A stretch of DNA of 12,717 nucleotides from an uncultured Veillonella sp. (GCF_900545205.1 NZ_UQYC01000057.1:1-12717), one strand, 5' to 3'. Positions 5,958-12,669 are shown, counted from the stretch's first letter. Made by a program: numbers and translations. Notes: generated by a model from the sequence alone, not told the origin.

Positions 5958-8546
5958 ATGCTTATCAATAGTGAACAACAACGCGTTATTGATGAAGTTG
6001 AACAGAATATCCTCTTGTTAGCGTCCGCAGGGACGGGAAAAACGAATACACTTGCTTATCGAGTGGCTCACCTCATCGAGGGCGGCTATGCGAAGGCGGA
6101 GAATATCTTGTGCATGACCTTTACGAACAAGGCGGCGAACGAGATGAAAGACCGCATTCAATCGCTCGTAGGCAGTCCTGCAAAGGCTGTGGAGGTTAGT
6201 ACATTCCACAGCTTTTGCTTTTTCGTGCTCCAACAAGAGGGCAAGCGCAATGAAACCTTGTATACGGATGTAACCATCTTTGATGAAGAGGATTGTAAGG
6301 AATTGTCTGAACCGTATCGTCCCGGTAAATTGCGAGAAATGTCCTTTGCCAACATCATCGGCATGGTAAAAGAATATCGCTCCTTGTATGGGTTCTATTC
6401 TGATGATCTCGTAGGCGACTATAAACGAACTATTGAGCGTTTGCAAAAGGAACAGCGTCCTGCAATTGAGCAACAGTTCTCTAGTTTTGGCAATGTTTTG
6501 TATAGTGAACTCCATGACTTTTTGAACCATGGTCACGAATGGATTGCCGCTTATGATGAAAGCTTAGCCTCTGTACATGGGCTAGATTTTACAGATCTTA
6601 TTTGCGGTGTTCATCGTCTATTTCAAGATTCTGTAGTTCGGGAGCGTTGGCGTAGCCGTTACAACTATATTTCTGTAGATGAAATGCAAGATACAGGCGT
6701 ACTAGAGTACAAGGTATTAGAAATGCTTTGGGAAGGTAATCACGTCCTATTATGTGGGGACTATTTCCAAACCATATACGAATGGCGCGGGTCTGATCCA
6801 TTCCGCTTGCTCAAGCAGTTTGATTCGGACTTTAAGCCTCTAAAAATCATTTTCTACGAAAACTACCGCTCTAACTGGACACTCTTCACGATGGCGTTTA
6901 AAACATTGCAAAATATGTTCCATGATCTCGTAGGATCTATCTATACTGAATTGCCTCGCGCCAATAGTGAAAGAAAGGGCAAGCCTGTTCTCATTAAAGG
7001 CTGTAAAAATAGTTATCTTGAGGGCCGATATATTTATGAAGCTATCTGCGCCTTGCCAAAGAATGCCAATATTGGTGTTCTCGTACGAGATAATAAAAAG
7101 GCGCAACGGCTGAGCGACTCCTTTGAACGCCTTAACAATGAAAAACCTGAAGAGGAGCGCCGTCACTTTATGATTATTGACGAGTTTAAATTCTTTAGAC
7201 GTCAAGAAATCAAAGACGTTATGGCTTACTTTAAACTGCTCATGAACCCGAATGACTCTGTCAGCGCTAAGCGCATTATAAAACGCTATGTTGCCGGCAT
7301 CGGTGACGCGCGTATCGCCGCTATTGAAAGCCCTGAGACGCGACAAGTAGGCCTAAAATTGACAGACTTTATGGATATGCCCATCTTTGAGGCCGAGCCG
7401 TATGCCAAGCTCGTCAGTGGCTTAGAGAACCATGAGGTTGTGGTGTATGACGTAGAAAGTACGGGCACCGATACGTCCCAGGATCGGATTATTCAAATTG
7501 CGGCTATCCGCATCGATGAAAATGGGCAGGTCCTAGAGACCTTTGAACGTTTTATCAACCCTGGCGTACCTGTGGGACAATCCGAAGAGGTACACGGCTT
7601 CTCCGATGCATATCTACAAGACCACGGCGAAGAGCCAGCTACAGTGCTACAAGCCTTTAAGGAATTCTCCAAGAATGCTATTATTGTAGGCCACAATGTA
7701 AATTATGACGTCACCATCTTTACTAATGAATTGGCACGCCATAATTTAGGTAACTCAGAGTTCAAGGCTATTTATGATACACTCGATATCTATCGCAGAT
7801 TCTATCCTAATTTGCCGAATCATAAATTGGGCTTCCTTGCATCAGAGTTTCCTATCAATCATGAGCCTACGCACAATGCGATGGACGATATCTTAGCCAC
7901 TGCACAGCTTTTAATCTATGCAGTAAAAGAAAATATCGTGCCTACAACGACTGGTCGCATGGTGGCAATCAATAAGTATAAAGCAGCTTTCACCAATATT
8001 GCGTCCCAAATGGCGACGCTCAGGAGAAAGGCCTATACGGAGCTGCCAACGAAGTTATTGGCGTACATTATGAACCAAATGGGGGTTCTAGAATACTATA
8101 AATCCCATGGGGAAGCTGCAAAGGTAGAGCATATACGCGATCTGTATCGCATTATGGAAAAACTAGATGCTGCCTATGAAGGGCCACCTGGTTTAGCTCG
8201 ATTAAATCAAATCTTGCAGATGGCGGCCCTTACCGCAGGTGAGCCAGCTCAACAGGTGCGAAATGAAGATCGTATTCCTATTATTACCATCCACCAAGCC
8301 AAGGGGAGCGAGTTTGATCATGTATTCTTAGCAGGCCTCAACGAAGGTACCTTCCCAAGCCCCTTTGCCATTGCAGAAGGCCGTGAAGACGAAGAAAAGC
8401 GCTTGTTCTATGTGGCCATTACGCGTCCTAAGCAAGAGCTGACCATTACCTTTGAACAAACCAATATACGTGGCCGAGCGATTCAACCAAGCTCGCTACT
8501 GAACTATATGCCACGAGACAATGAGCTCGTAGAAAGGAGATACTAA
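5958..8546 (+). CDS. UvrD/PcrA-type superfamily 1 DNA helicase with embedded DEDDh 3'-5' exonuclease
   Basis: This 862-residue protein carries the SF1A helicase motifs in order: Walker A ASAGTGKT (22-29), Ia TFTNKAANEM (54-63), II VDEMQD (240-245), III GDYFQTIYEWRG (267-278), IV ENYRSN (301-306), a FKFFRRQEIKDVMAY block (about 410-424), V ITIHQAKGSEFDHVFLAGLNEG (776-797) and VI EEKRLFYVAITRPK (812-825). Between the start of the 2B subdomain (GIGDARI, about 448) and motif V sits a complete DEDDh exonuclease: ExoI VVVYDVESTG (D498, E500), ExoII GHNVNYD (D584) and ExoIII HNAMDD (H639, D644). It resembles the proofreading domain of Pol III epsilon/PolC. Both catalytic sets look intact, so the protein should unwind DNA 3'-5' and digest 3' ends; its pathway is unknown, but neighbours dnaX and recR suggest replication-linked repair. 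The SD AGGAGG overlaps the bofA stop, and the TAATG end overlaps the next gene. Confidence 0.93.
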   Translation: MLINSEQQRVIDEVEQNILLLASAGTGKTNTLAYRVAHLIEGGYAKAENILCMTFTNKAANEMKDRIQSLVGSPAKAVEVSTFHSFCFFVLQQEGKRNETLYTDVTIFDEEDCKELSEPYRPGKLREMSFANIIGMVKEYRSLYGFYSDDLVGDYKRTIERLQKEQRPAIEQQFSSFGNVLYSELHDFLNHGHEWIAAYDESLASVHGLDFTDLICGVHRLFQDSVVRERWRSRYNYISVDEMQDTGVLEYKVLEMLWEGNHVLLCGDYFQTIYEWRGSDPFRLLKQFDSDFKPLKIIFYENYRSNWTLFTMAFKTLQNMFHDLVGSIYTELPRANSERKGKPVLIKGCKNSYLEGRYIYEAICALPKNANIGVLVRDNKKAQRLSDSFERLNNEKPEEERRHFMIIDEFKFFRRQEIKDVMAYFKLLMNPNDSVSAKRIIKRYVAGIGDARIAAIESPETRQVGLKLTDFMDMPIFEAEPYAKLVSGLENHEVVVYDVESTGTDTSQDRIIQIAAIRIDENGQVLETFERFINPGVPVGQSEEVHGFSDAYLQDHGEEPATVLQAFKEFSKNAIIVGHNVNYDVTIFTNELARHNLGNSEFKAIYDTLDIYRRFYPNLPNHKLGFLASEFPINHEPTHNAMDDILATAQLLIYAVKENIVPTTTGRMVAINKYKAAFTNIASQMATLRRKAYTELPTKLLAYIMNQMGVLEYYKSHGEAAKVEHIRDLYRIMEKLDAAYEGPPGLARLNQILQMAALTAGEPAQQVRNEDRIPIITIHQAKGSEFDHVFLAGLNEGTFPSPFAIAEGREDEEKRLFYVAITRPKQELTITFEQTNIRGRAIQPSSLLNYMPRDNELVERRY

Positions 8547-9604
8547 TGGCGAGAAAAACACATCGTCCTGATGATATTTTGTGGACCGTAACTGCTGCGG
8601 ATTTAGAGGCTGTACATACTAACAAGCTTGCAGTAGTACAGCCGTCTAAGAAACAAGAAACGGTCAAAATGAGTGATACTGTGGATATCTCGCTAGGCGA
8701 AGTCCTTGATACGAGATATCCACGGAAGTCTCTTGTAAAGTTATTTGAGGAAAAGCTAATCCACATCAACGGACATAAGGCGACGCCAAAGGATGTTATC
8801 TCCGAAGGTGACGAGATTTGGATTGCCATGGCGAAGGAAAAAATAGATCACGAACCCATAGAAATGAATCTACATATCTTATATGAAGATGATGATCTCC
8901 TCATTGTGGATAAGCCAGCTGGTGTGACAGTAAACTCAAAAGACCAAGTATCTCTTGCCAATGGGGTAGCGTACTACTTCAAAGAAAATGGCATTAAGCG
9001 GAAGGTTCGTTTCTTGAACCGCTTAGATAGAGATACAACGGGCTGTATCGTAATTGCTAAAAGCGGTTTAGCTCAAAGTCTTTATCAACAGCAAATGGAT
9101 GATAATACCTTTGAAAAGTGGTATATGGCTACTGTGGAAGGCATCATAGAAGCTGATGAGGATTCCTTGGTATTATCTATGGAACGCAGTGCTGATGGGA
9201 TTCATTACGAAGTAAATCCTAAGGGAAAAGAGACTCGTACAGATTATTCCGTCCTATGTAGACATCAATCACAGCCTGTGGATAAGTCTGTGAATAAGTC
9301 CAAAAATTCTGTGGATATAGCATCAAAAAATGTGGATATAGAACTATCAGATGTGGATAAAAGTGGTCAAAATGTGGACAAATCTGTGTATAACTTCCAA
9401 GAATGTGGATATACAGAGGTTTTAGTCCGTTTGTACACAGGAAAAACACATCAAATTCGTGTGGCTTTCAGCCATATAGGTCACCCTCTCGTAGGGGATA
9501 CCTTATATGGCGCACAGCCAACGGAGCAGCCGTTCCAATTGCGTGCCCAAAAGGTTGTATTTACACACATGCGCACAGGGGAACGTATTACGGTTACCGC
9601 GTAA
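8546..9604 (+). CDS. RluA-family pseudouridine synthase with S4 domain and a repeat-bearing loop insertion
   Basis: This 352-residue enzyme of the RluA/RluD family isomerises uridine to pseudouridine in rRNA or tRNA; the target cannot be told from sequence. An S4 RNA-binding domain spans about residues 46-96. The catalytic domain begins with LLIVDKPAGVTV (118-129). It contains the active-site NRLDRDTTG (158-166, catalytic D161; the usual first residue is H). It ends with LYTGKTHQIRV (296-306) and GHPLVGDTLYG (312-322). Between TDYSVL (232-237) and the TGKTHQIR strand, where most relatives have a short turn, there are about 45 extra residues rich in S, N, K, V and D (about 240-285), encoded by the DnaA-box-like array. 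The ATG overlaps the helicase stop by one base, and an AAAGGAG SD lies seven bases before it. It is the last gene of the operon. Confidence 0.94.
   Translation: MARKTHRPDDILWTVTAADLEAVHTNKLAVVQPSKKQETVKMSDTVDISLGEVLDTRYPRKSLVKLFEEKLIHINGHKATPKDVISEGDEIWIAMAKEKIDHEPIEMNLHILYEDDDLLIVDKPAGVTVNSKDQVSLANGVAYYFKENGIKRKVRFLNRLDRDTTGCIVIAKSGLAQSLYQQQMDDNTFEKWYMATVEGIIEADEDSLVLSMERSADGIHYEVNPKGKETRTDYSVLCRHQSQPVDKSVNKSKNSVDIASKNVDIELSDVDKSGQNVDKSVYNFQECGYTEVLVRLYTGKTHQIRVAFSHIGHPLVGDTLYGAQPTEQPFQLRAQKVVFTHMRTGERITVTA
9277..9412 (+). repeat. Array of eight DnaA-box-like 9-mers inside the pseudouridine synthase gene
   Basis: Copies start at 9277 (TGTGGATAA), 9289 (TGTGAATAA), 9310 (TGTGGATAT), 9331 (TGTGGATAT), 9352 (TGTGGATAA), 9373 (TGTGGACAA), 9385 (TGTGTATAA) and 9404 (TGTGGATAT). 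On the - strand the consensus is TTATCCACA, the classic DnaA box; four copies fit TTWTNCACA exactly and the other four differ at one position. All point the same way. Start-to-start distances are 12, 21, 21, 21, 21, 12 and 19, and 21 is about two helical turns. The linkers (3, 12, 12, 12, 12, 3 and 10 bases) are not conserved. Seven copies encode VDK, VDI or similar; the eighth is read in another frame (C-G-Y). Further copies lie at 8680-8688 and 8905-8913, the latter within the conserved VDKPAG codons. DnaA binding itself is inference. Confidence 0.8.
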
Positions 9605-9619
9605 TTTGATCTGATTACA

Positions 9620-9635
9620 TTATTGTTAACAATAA
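9620..9635. promoter_or_regulatory. Palindrome, candidate operator 1
   Basis: TTATTGTTAACAATAA is a perfect 16-base palindrome, 16 bases after the pseudouridine synthase stop. It shares the half-site TATTGT/ACAATA with the next palindrome. It has no T tract after it and only two G/C bases, so it is unlikely to be a terminator. The regulator, if any, is unknown. Confidence 0.4.
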
Positions 9636-9647
9636 ATCTGTCCTATA

Positions 9648-9665
9648 TATTGTGAAGTCACAATA
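9648..9665. promoter_or_regulatory. Palindrome, candidate operator 2
   Basis: TATTGTGAAGTCACAATA consists of 8-base arms around a 2-base centre. It contains TTGTGA/TCACAA half-sites as in Rex and Crp-type operators, but those families need a 6-base centre, so it is not assigned to either. Its 28-base offset from the first palindrome (start to start) and shared half-sites suggest a common binding protein. Confidence 0.4.
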
Positions 9666-9691
9666 CATCAAATATTCTAATTGAGAATTGA

Positions 9692-9707
9692 GAATTATTG
9701 ATAATTC
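9692..9707. promoter_or_regulatory. Palindrome, candidate operator 3
   Basis: GAATTAT-TG-ATAATTC is a 7-2-7 inverted repeat that loosely recalls Fur/PerR-type sites (TGATAAT-n-ATTATCA) but does not fit them. It lies 42 bases upstream of the -35 of the metal transporter promoter, a sensible place for metal-responsive control, which remains inference. Confidence 0.3.
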
Positions 9708-9727
9708 AGTAATTACAATGATTTTAT

Positions 9728-9777
9728 AAAAATTTTTCAAAAAAAATAATGACAAATGATAATCGATAAGCTATAAT
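9728..9777 (+). promoter_or_regulatory. Promoter of the cation transporter with upstream A/T tracts
   Basis: ATGACA (9749-9754) and TATAAT (9772-9777) are 17 bases apart, matching the consensus at 11 of 12 positions. Immediately upstream are A5T5 (9728-9737) and A8 (9739-9746), which look like an UP element. Transcription should start near 9784, leaving a leader of about 60 bases. The ribosome binding site AGAGGTG (9832-9838) precedes the ATG at 9843. Confidence 0.8.
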
Positions 9778-9842
9778 AAGAACATAGATAAATCGATAGG
9801 CTTCGATTTGTAGCTTAGTGAAATGAATGTAAGAGGTGTAGT

Positions 9843-10967
9843 ATGATTTTGCAAGAAAATAGTGCAGCACGTAATCGGGGAATTACGCTTGCCAGTATAA
9901 AAGGTATTATAGGTAACGTCGTTCTCGTTATCTTTAAAATGATTGTAGGCCTTGCGTCTAACTCCATCGCTATCATCCTTGATGCGGTGAACAACTTAAC
10001 GGATGTATTGTCCTCTGTATTGACTATCGTTGGTACAAAATTAGCCGCTAAAGGGGCCGATAAGGAGCATCCATTTGGACATGGTCGCATAGAATATATG
10101 ACTACCATGGCAATTGCCTTCATCATCCTTGGTGCAGGTATCGGATCTCTTAAAGAATCTATTGATAAAATTCTTCATCCTGAGGTATCTACCTTTGATA
10201 TTCCAAGCCTCGTTATCATCGCCGTTGCTATTGTGGTGAAAGTTGTGATGGGCCGCTATATCAAGGCACAAGGCGAGAAATACAAATCTGATGCGCTTGT
10301 AGCGTCTGGTATAGATGCGCTATTTGATGCGGTAATTACCTTTGCTACATTAGTATCTGCAGGCTTAGTATTCTTCTTTAACTTTGACATTCAAGGCTAT
10401 GTAGGCGCAGCAATCTCTGTTTTGATTTTGAAAGCTGCTTATGACATTTTAAAAGAAATGTATAATCACTTGCTTGGTGTTCGTGCAGATGATAACTTAA
10501 TCCGCGATATTAAAGAAACTATCGCACAACATCCAAATGTAGGTGGTGTATATGACTTGGTTTTGAATAGCTACGGACCTGGTGAAACAATTGGCTCTGT
10601 ACATATTACCGTACCAGATACGATGACTATGGCTGATATCCATCCTTTGACAAAAGGTATTGCTGTTCATCTTTATAAAAAATTTGGTATTAATATGACC
10701 GTTGGCGTCTATGCTGAAAACCAACCAAGTGTGGAAGTGCTTGAAATTAGACAAGCTCTTGACCAAGTTGTAAGCTTATATACACATGTTGTACAAGTAC
10801 ATGCCTTTTACGTACACGAAGAGAAGAAAGTTATCTACTACGATATTATCTTTGACTTTGACGAAGAAGATCCACATGGTACATTAGAAAAAATTAAAGC
10901 AGAAATGCAAAAACGCTGCCCTGACTATGTACAATTTGCTATTGTAGATACAGACTTCAGTAACTAA
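9843..10967 (+). CDS. Cation diffusion facilitator (CDF) family metal efflux transporter
   Basis: CDF proteins export divalent metals (Zn, Fe, Mn, Co or similar) across the cytoplasmic membrane in exchange for protons. The 374-residue protein has about six membrane segments in the first 200 residues. The family's metal-site residues are visible in the second segment (DAVNNLTD, D47/N50/N51/D54) and the fifth (SGIDALFDA, D158/D162). The GHGRIE motif follows the third-segment loop at 79-84. The cytoplasmic C-terminal domain (about 205-290) carries HPNVGGVYDLVLNSYGP and a GSVHITVPD strand. An additional region of roughly 75 residues (about 297-374) extends past the usual end and looks like a second small alpha/beta unit. 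An N/D-rich second-segment site is often seen in manganese or iron exporters, but the metal cannot be settled here. It is monocistronic, with its own promoter and terminator. Confidence 0.93.
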   Translation: MILQENSAARNRGITLASIKGIIGNVVLVIFKMIVGLASNSIAIILDAVNNLTDVLSSVLTIVGTKLAAKGADKEHPFGHGRIEYMTTMAIAFIILGAGIGSLKESIDKILHPEVSTFDIPSLVIIAVAIVVKVVMGRYIKAQGEKYKSDALVASGIDALFDAVITFATLVSAGLVFFFNFDIQGYVGAAISVLILKAAYDILKEMYNHLLGVRADDNLIRDIKETIAQHPNVGGVYDLVLNSYGPGETIGSVHITVPDTMTMADIHPLTKGIAVHLYKKFGINMTVGVYAENQPSVEVLEIRQALDQVVSLYTHVVQVHAFYVHEEKKVIYYDIIFDFDEEDPHGTLEKIKAEMQKRCPDYVQFAIVDTDFSN

Positions 10968-10980
10968 TAGAATATAAATA

Positions 10981-11040
10981 AAGGCTTCAACCAATCATCG
11001 ACGAAAATATTTCGCTAAGAAATGGTTGAAGCCTTTTCTT
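10981..11040 (+). terminator. Long-loop terminator after the CDF gene
   Basis: AAGGCTTCAACCA (10981-10993) pairs over 13 bp with TGGTTGAAGCCTT (11023-11035), followed by a T-rich run. The 29-base loop contains a second small hairpin, CGAAA-ATA-TTTCG (11002-11014). The A residues before the 5' arm are few, so it works mainly on the + strand. Confidence 0.88.
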
Positions 11041-11091
11041 TTACTAGTTGATAGATTTAGCTATACTATAAGTAAGAGAGATGGTGATTCT

Positions 11092-11988
11092 ATGTTACGG
11101 TGGATAAAGAAACATTATATTGTAAGTTTTATTGTTTTCCTTATTCTTATTTTGTGTGCTTTGCACTTTAGTGGTACGAGAAATGAGACACGTATTTTGT
11201 CGAAACAAGGGATAATTCTAGAGAAAAATATTACAGTTGATCTTAATCGTAATCCTAATGCAACCGTGACAGTTATAAATGCAAGCAATTACTCTGAATC
11301 CTATGTTGTTAATGTATTGCCTATTATGACAGAATATAACTGCTATATTTTCGACTCTCTTATCGTTAATGATGAATTATATCTGCTTGCACGTTCTAAT
11401 GCTGCAATTTCAAATATGAATTTGTATCCACTATTAATTTTTAAGATTAATGATACATCTTTAAGCTCTAATGTTATTGGATATGAATTCGATAAGTTCT
11501 CCGCTTCACTAGACTATATAGATGGTAAAATTATAGCTTCTAATGGGAGCGCTAAATATATCTTAAGTCCTGATTTATCTGCTAGCAAAATAGTGAATAC
11601 AGACTCGATTTCTGTTCAAAATAAGAATGTTAGTAAACATGGTATAAAGAAGGATAAAGTAATATCAGACTCTTTAATTCCTAGAGATTTATACATGAAT
11701 GGTAAGGCAGGCGATACCTATTTGCTTACTGTTAGTCCTCTTAACTATGCGAAGCCTAACATGAATTTACCATTTGAATTTTTAAAAGCTGAACAGTATT
11801 ATGGTATACCTATATATGAAAATATGATGTTATTCTGGAATACTAATACAGATGAGATGGAGTTTTATAATAACTTGAAGCCTATAGATTCCTTCAATAT
11901 CAAATATATGGATATGAATTATAATACTGAAAGATTTGAACATTGGAATCAGGTAATTAAGAATACAAGTTCTACAAAGTTAGACTAA
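11092..11988 (+). CDS. Hypothetical protein with N-terminal membrane anchor
   Basis: I do not recognise this family. I place the start at ATG 11092 (298 residues), after a modest GATGGTG SD; the upstream in-frame TTG at 11026 lies inside the preceding terminator and is not credible. The N-terminus is a short basic segment (MLRWIKKHY) followed by one hydrophobic helix (about residues 10-27), typical of a signal anchor. The cysteine in LILC lacks the small residue before it that a lipobox needs, so a lipoprotein is unlikely. The remaining about 270 residues should be extracytoplasmic; they are rich in N, S, Y and I, with many short beta-strand-like stretches. Three sampled 60-base lines are about 30% G+C, well below the dnaX operon, suggesting a fast-evolving or acquired gene. 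A possible -10, TATACT (11062-11067), has no clear -35. Confidence 0.75.
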   Translation: MLRWIKKHYIVSFIVFLILILCALHFSGTRNETRILSKQGIILEKNITVDLNRNPNATVTVINASNYSESYVVNVLPIMTEYNCYIFDSLIVNDELYLLARSNAAISNMNLYPLLIFKINDTSLSSNVIGYEFDKFSASLDYIDGKIIASNGSAKYILSPDLSASKIVNTDSISVQNKNVSKHGIKKDKVISDSLIPRDLYMNGKAGDTYLLTVSPLNYAKPNMNLPFEFLKAEQYYGIPIYENMMLFWNTNTDEMEFYNNLKPIDSFNIKYMDMNYNTERFEHWNQVIKNTSSTKLD

Positions 11989-11989
11989 C

Positions 11990-12018
11990 TTGAAATTTAT
12001 GCACTAAGTGAATATAAT
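11990..12018 (+). promoter_or_regulatory. Promoter of the secreted-protein gene
   Basis: TTGAAA (11990-11995) and TATAAT (12013-12018) are 17 bases apart, 11 of 12 consensus positions. The start is expected near 12025, so the in-frame ATG at 12008 would lie upstream of the transcript, supporting the ATG at 12071. A second TATAAT at 12032-12037 lacks a good -35. Confidence 0.75.
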
Positions 12019-12070
12019 ATATTGTGTAAAATATAATTTGTTTAGGGAATCCTATATGAGGAGAGATAGA

Positions 12071-12643
12071 ATGAAGAAATTTGCTCTTACAACATTAGCT
12101 GTAATGGCGGCCGTTGGTGTGTTGGCGGTTCAGCCTGCAGATGCGAAGAAGGTACAACAAGATCCTGTAGTATCACCTATTGAAATGCCTATGAATGATG
12201 AAATTCAACAGGTTAATGGTGTATCCAAGTCTACCAATAAAGAGACACAACGTTTATCTAATAAGTTAGCAGATGCTACGAGAGTGATGATTAAGAAGAA
12301 TTGGAAGACTATCTATATTAAAGCAGTGCCTACAGGAGATAAAGCGGCTGTACGTTTCTATTACACAGATAAAAATGGTCAAGTATATAATGGCCAAGTC
12401 ATTAGAAATACAGGCCTATCTAAAGGCAAATATATGACTGGTTCGTTGCGACAAGTCGAAGTGTTACAAGAGTTGGTAAACCATTTGCAACAAAGTGGTC
12501 AAGAGGTACCATCCTCTATTGATCTTATCATTACCCAAGGCGGATACCGTACTAAGACGATCTTTAATTATGGTGAAGATACAAGAAATCTACAAGCTTA
12601 CCAACAACAATATGAACAACAAAACTTCCCTACTATGAAGTAA
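12071..12643 (+). CDS. Secreted protein of unknown function (weak YezG/DUF600-like pattern)
   Basis: The start is ATG 12071 (190 residues): an AGGAG (12059-12063) lies seven bases before it, and the protein then begins with a textbook signal peptide (MKKFALTTLAVMAAVGVLAV), with likely cleavage after the alanines of ADA at residue 25. The mature part has a polar linker, then KKNWKTIYIKAV, AAVRFYYTDKNGQVY, a helix LRQVEVLQELVNHLQQSGQ, SSIDLIITQGGYRTKTIFNYGED, and a Q-rich tail. The order Trp-strand, FYY strand, helix, strand, F-x-Y-x-E/D resembles the YezG/DUF600 immunity-protein pattern, but this is pattern memory only and those proteins are normally cytosolic. It has its own promoter and appears to be a single-gene unit. 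The terminator downstream seems to be interrupted. Confidence 0.8.
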   Translation: MKKFALTTLAVMAAVGVLAVQPADAKKVQQDPVVSPIEMPMNDEIQQVNGVSKSTNKETQRLSNKLADATRVMIKKNWKTIYIKAVPTGDKAAVRFYYTDKNGQVYNGQVIRNTGLSKGKYMTGSLRQVEVLQELVNHLQQSGQEVPSSIDLIITQGGYRTKTIFNYGEDTRNLQAYQQQYEQQNFPTMK

Positions 12644-12644
12644 C

Positions 12645-12657
12645 AAAAAGCCCGTGC
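12645..12657 (+). terminator. Left half of an interrupted terminator
   Basis: AAAAAGCCCGTGC, starting one base after the stop codon, is the usual 5' arm of a bidirectional rho-independent terminator, but the expected 3' arm (GCACGGGC plus T tract) does not follow in the remaining 60 bases. The simplest reading is that the element whose end begins near 12670 has separated the two arms. Confidence 0.45.
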
Positions 12658-12669
12658 ATTGATATGATA

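Larger units (their letters stand above)
9605..9842. other. A+T-rich intergenic region with palindromes
   Basis: By hand count, 9601-9840 is about 24% G+C. It holds no convincing ORF and no canonical G+C-rich terminator for the upstream operon. It contains three A+T-rich palindromes (listed separately), a direct repeat TTGAGAATTGAGAATT at 9681-9696, phased A/T tracts (A5T5 at 9728-9737, A8 at 9739-9746), the promoter of the downstream gene, and a small leader hairpin (AAATCGA 9790-9796 with TCGATTT 9803-9809). It could serve as a DNA unwinding region for the neighbouring DnaA-box array, or simply as a regulatory spacer; the sequence does not decide. Confidence 0.7.

Noticed and set aside
9277..9412. 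CRISPR-like array in the pseudouridine synthase gene
   Set aside because: The repeats are only 9 bases with 3-12 base linkers and stay within an open coding frame; there are no cas genes.
9648..9665. Rex or Crp operator
   Set aside because: The half-sites are similar but the centre is 2 bases instead of the required 6.
9277..9842. Definite chromosomal origin (oriC)
   Set aside because: No dnaA/dnaN, no change of gene direction, and GC skew cannot be judged in 12.7 kb; kept only as a possibility.
11026..11091. TTG start extending the hypothetical protein upstream
   Set aside because: It lies inside the CDF terminator hairpin; the ATG at 11092 is followed by a proper membrane anchor.
12008..12070. 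ATG at 12008 for the secreted protein
   Set aside because: It lies between the promoter elements of that gene, and the signal peptide begins at the ATG at 12071 with a good SD.
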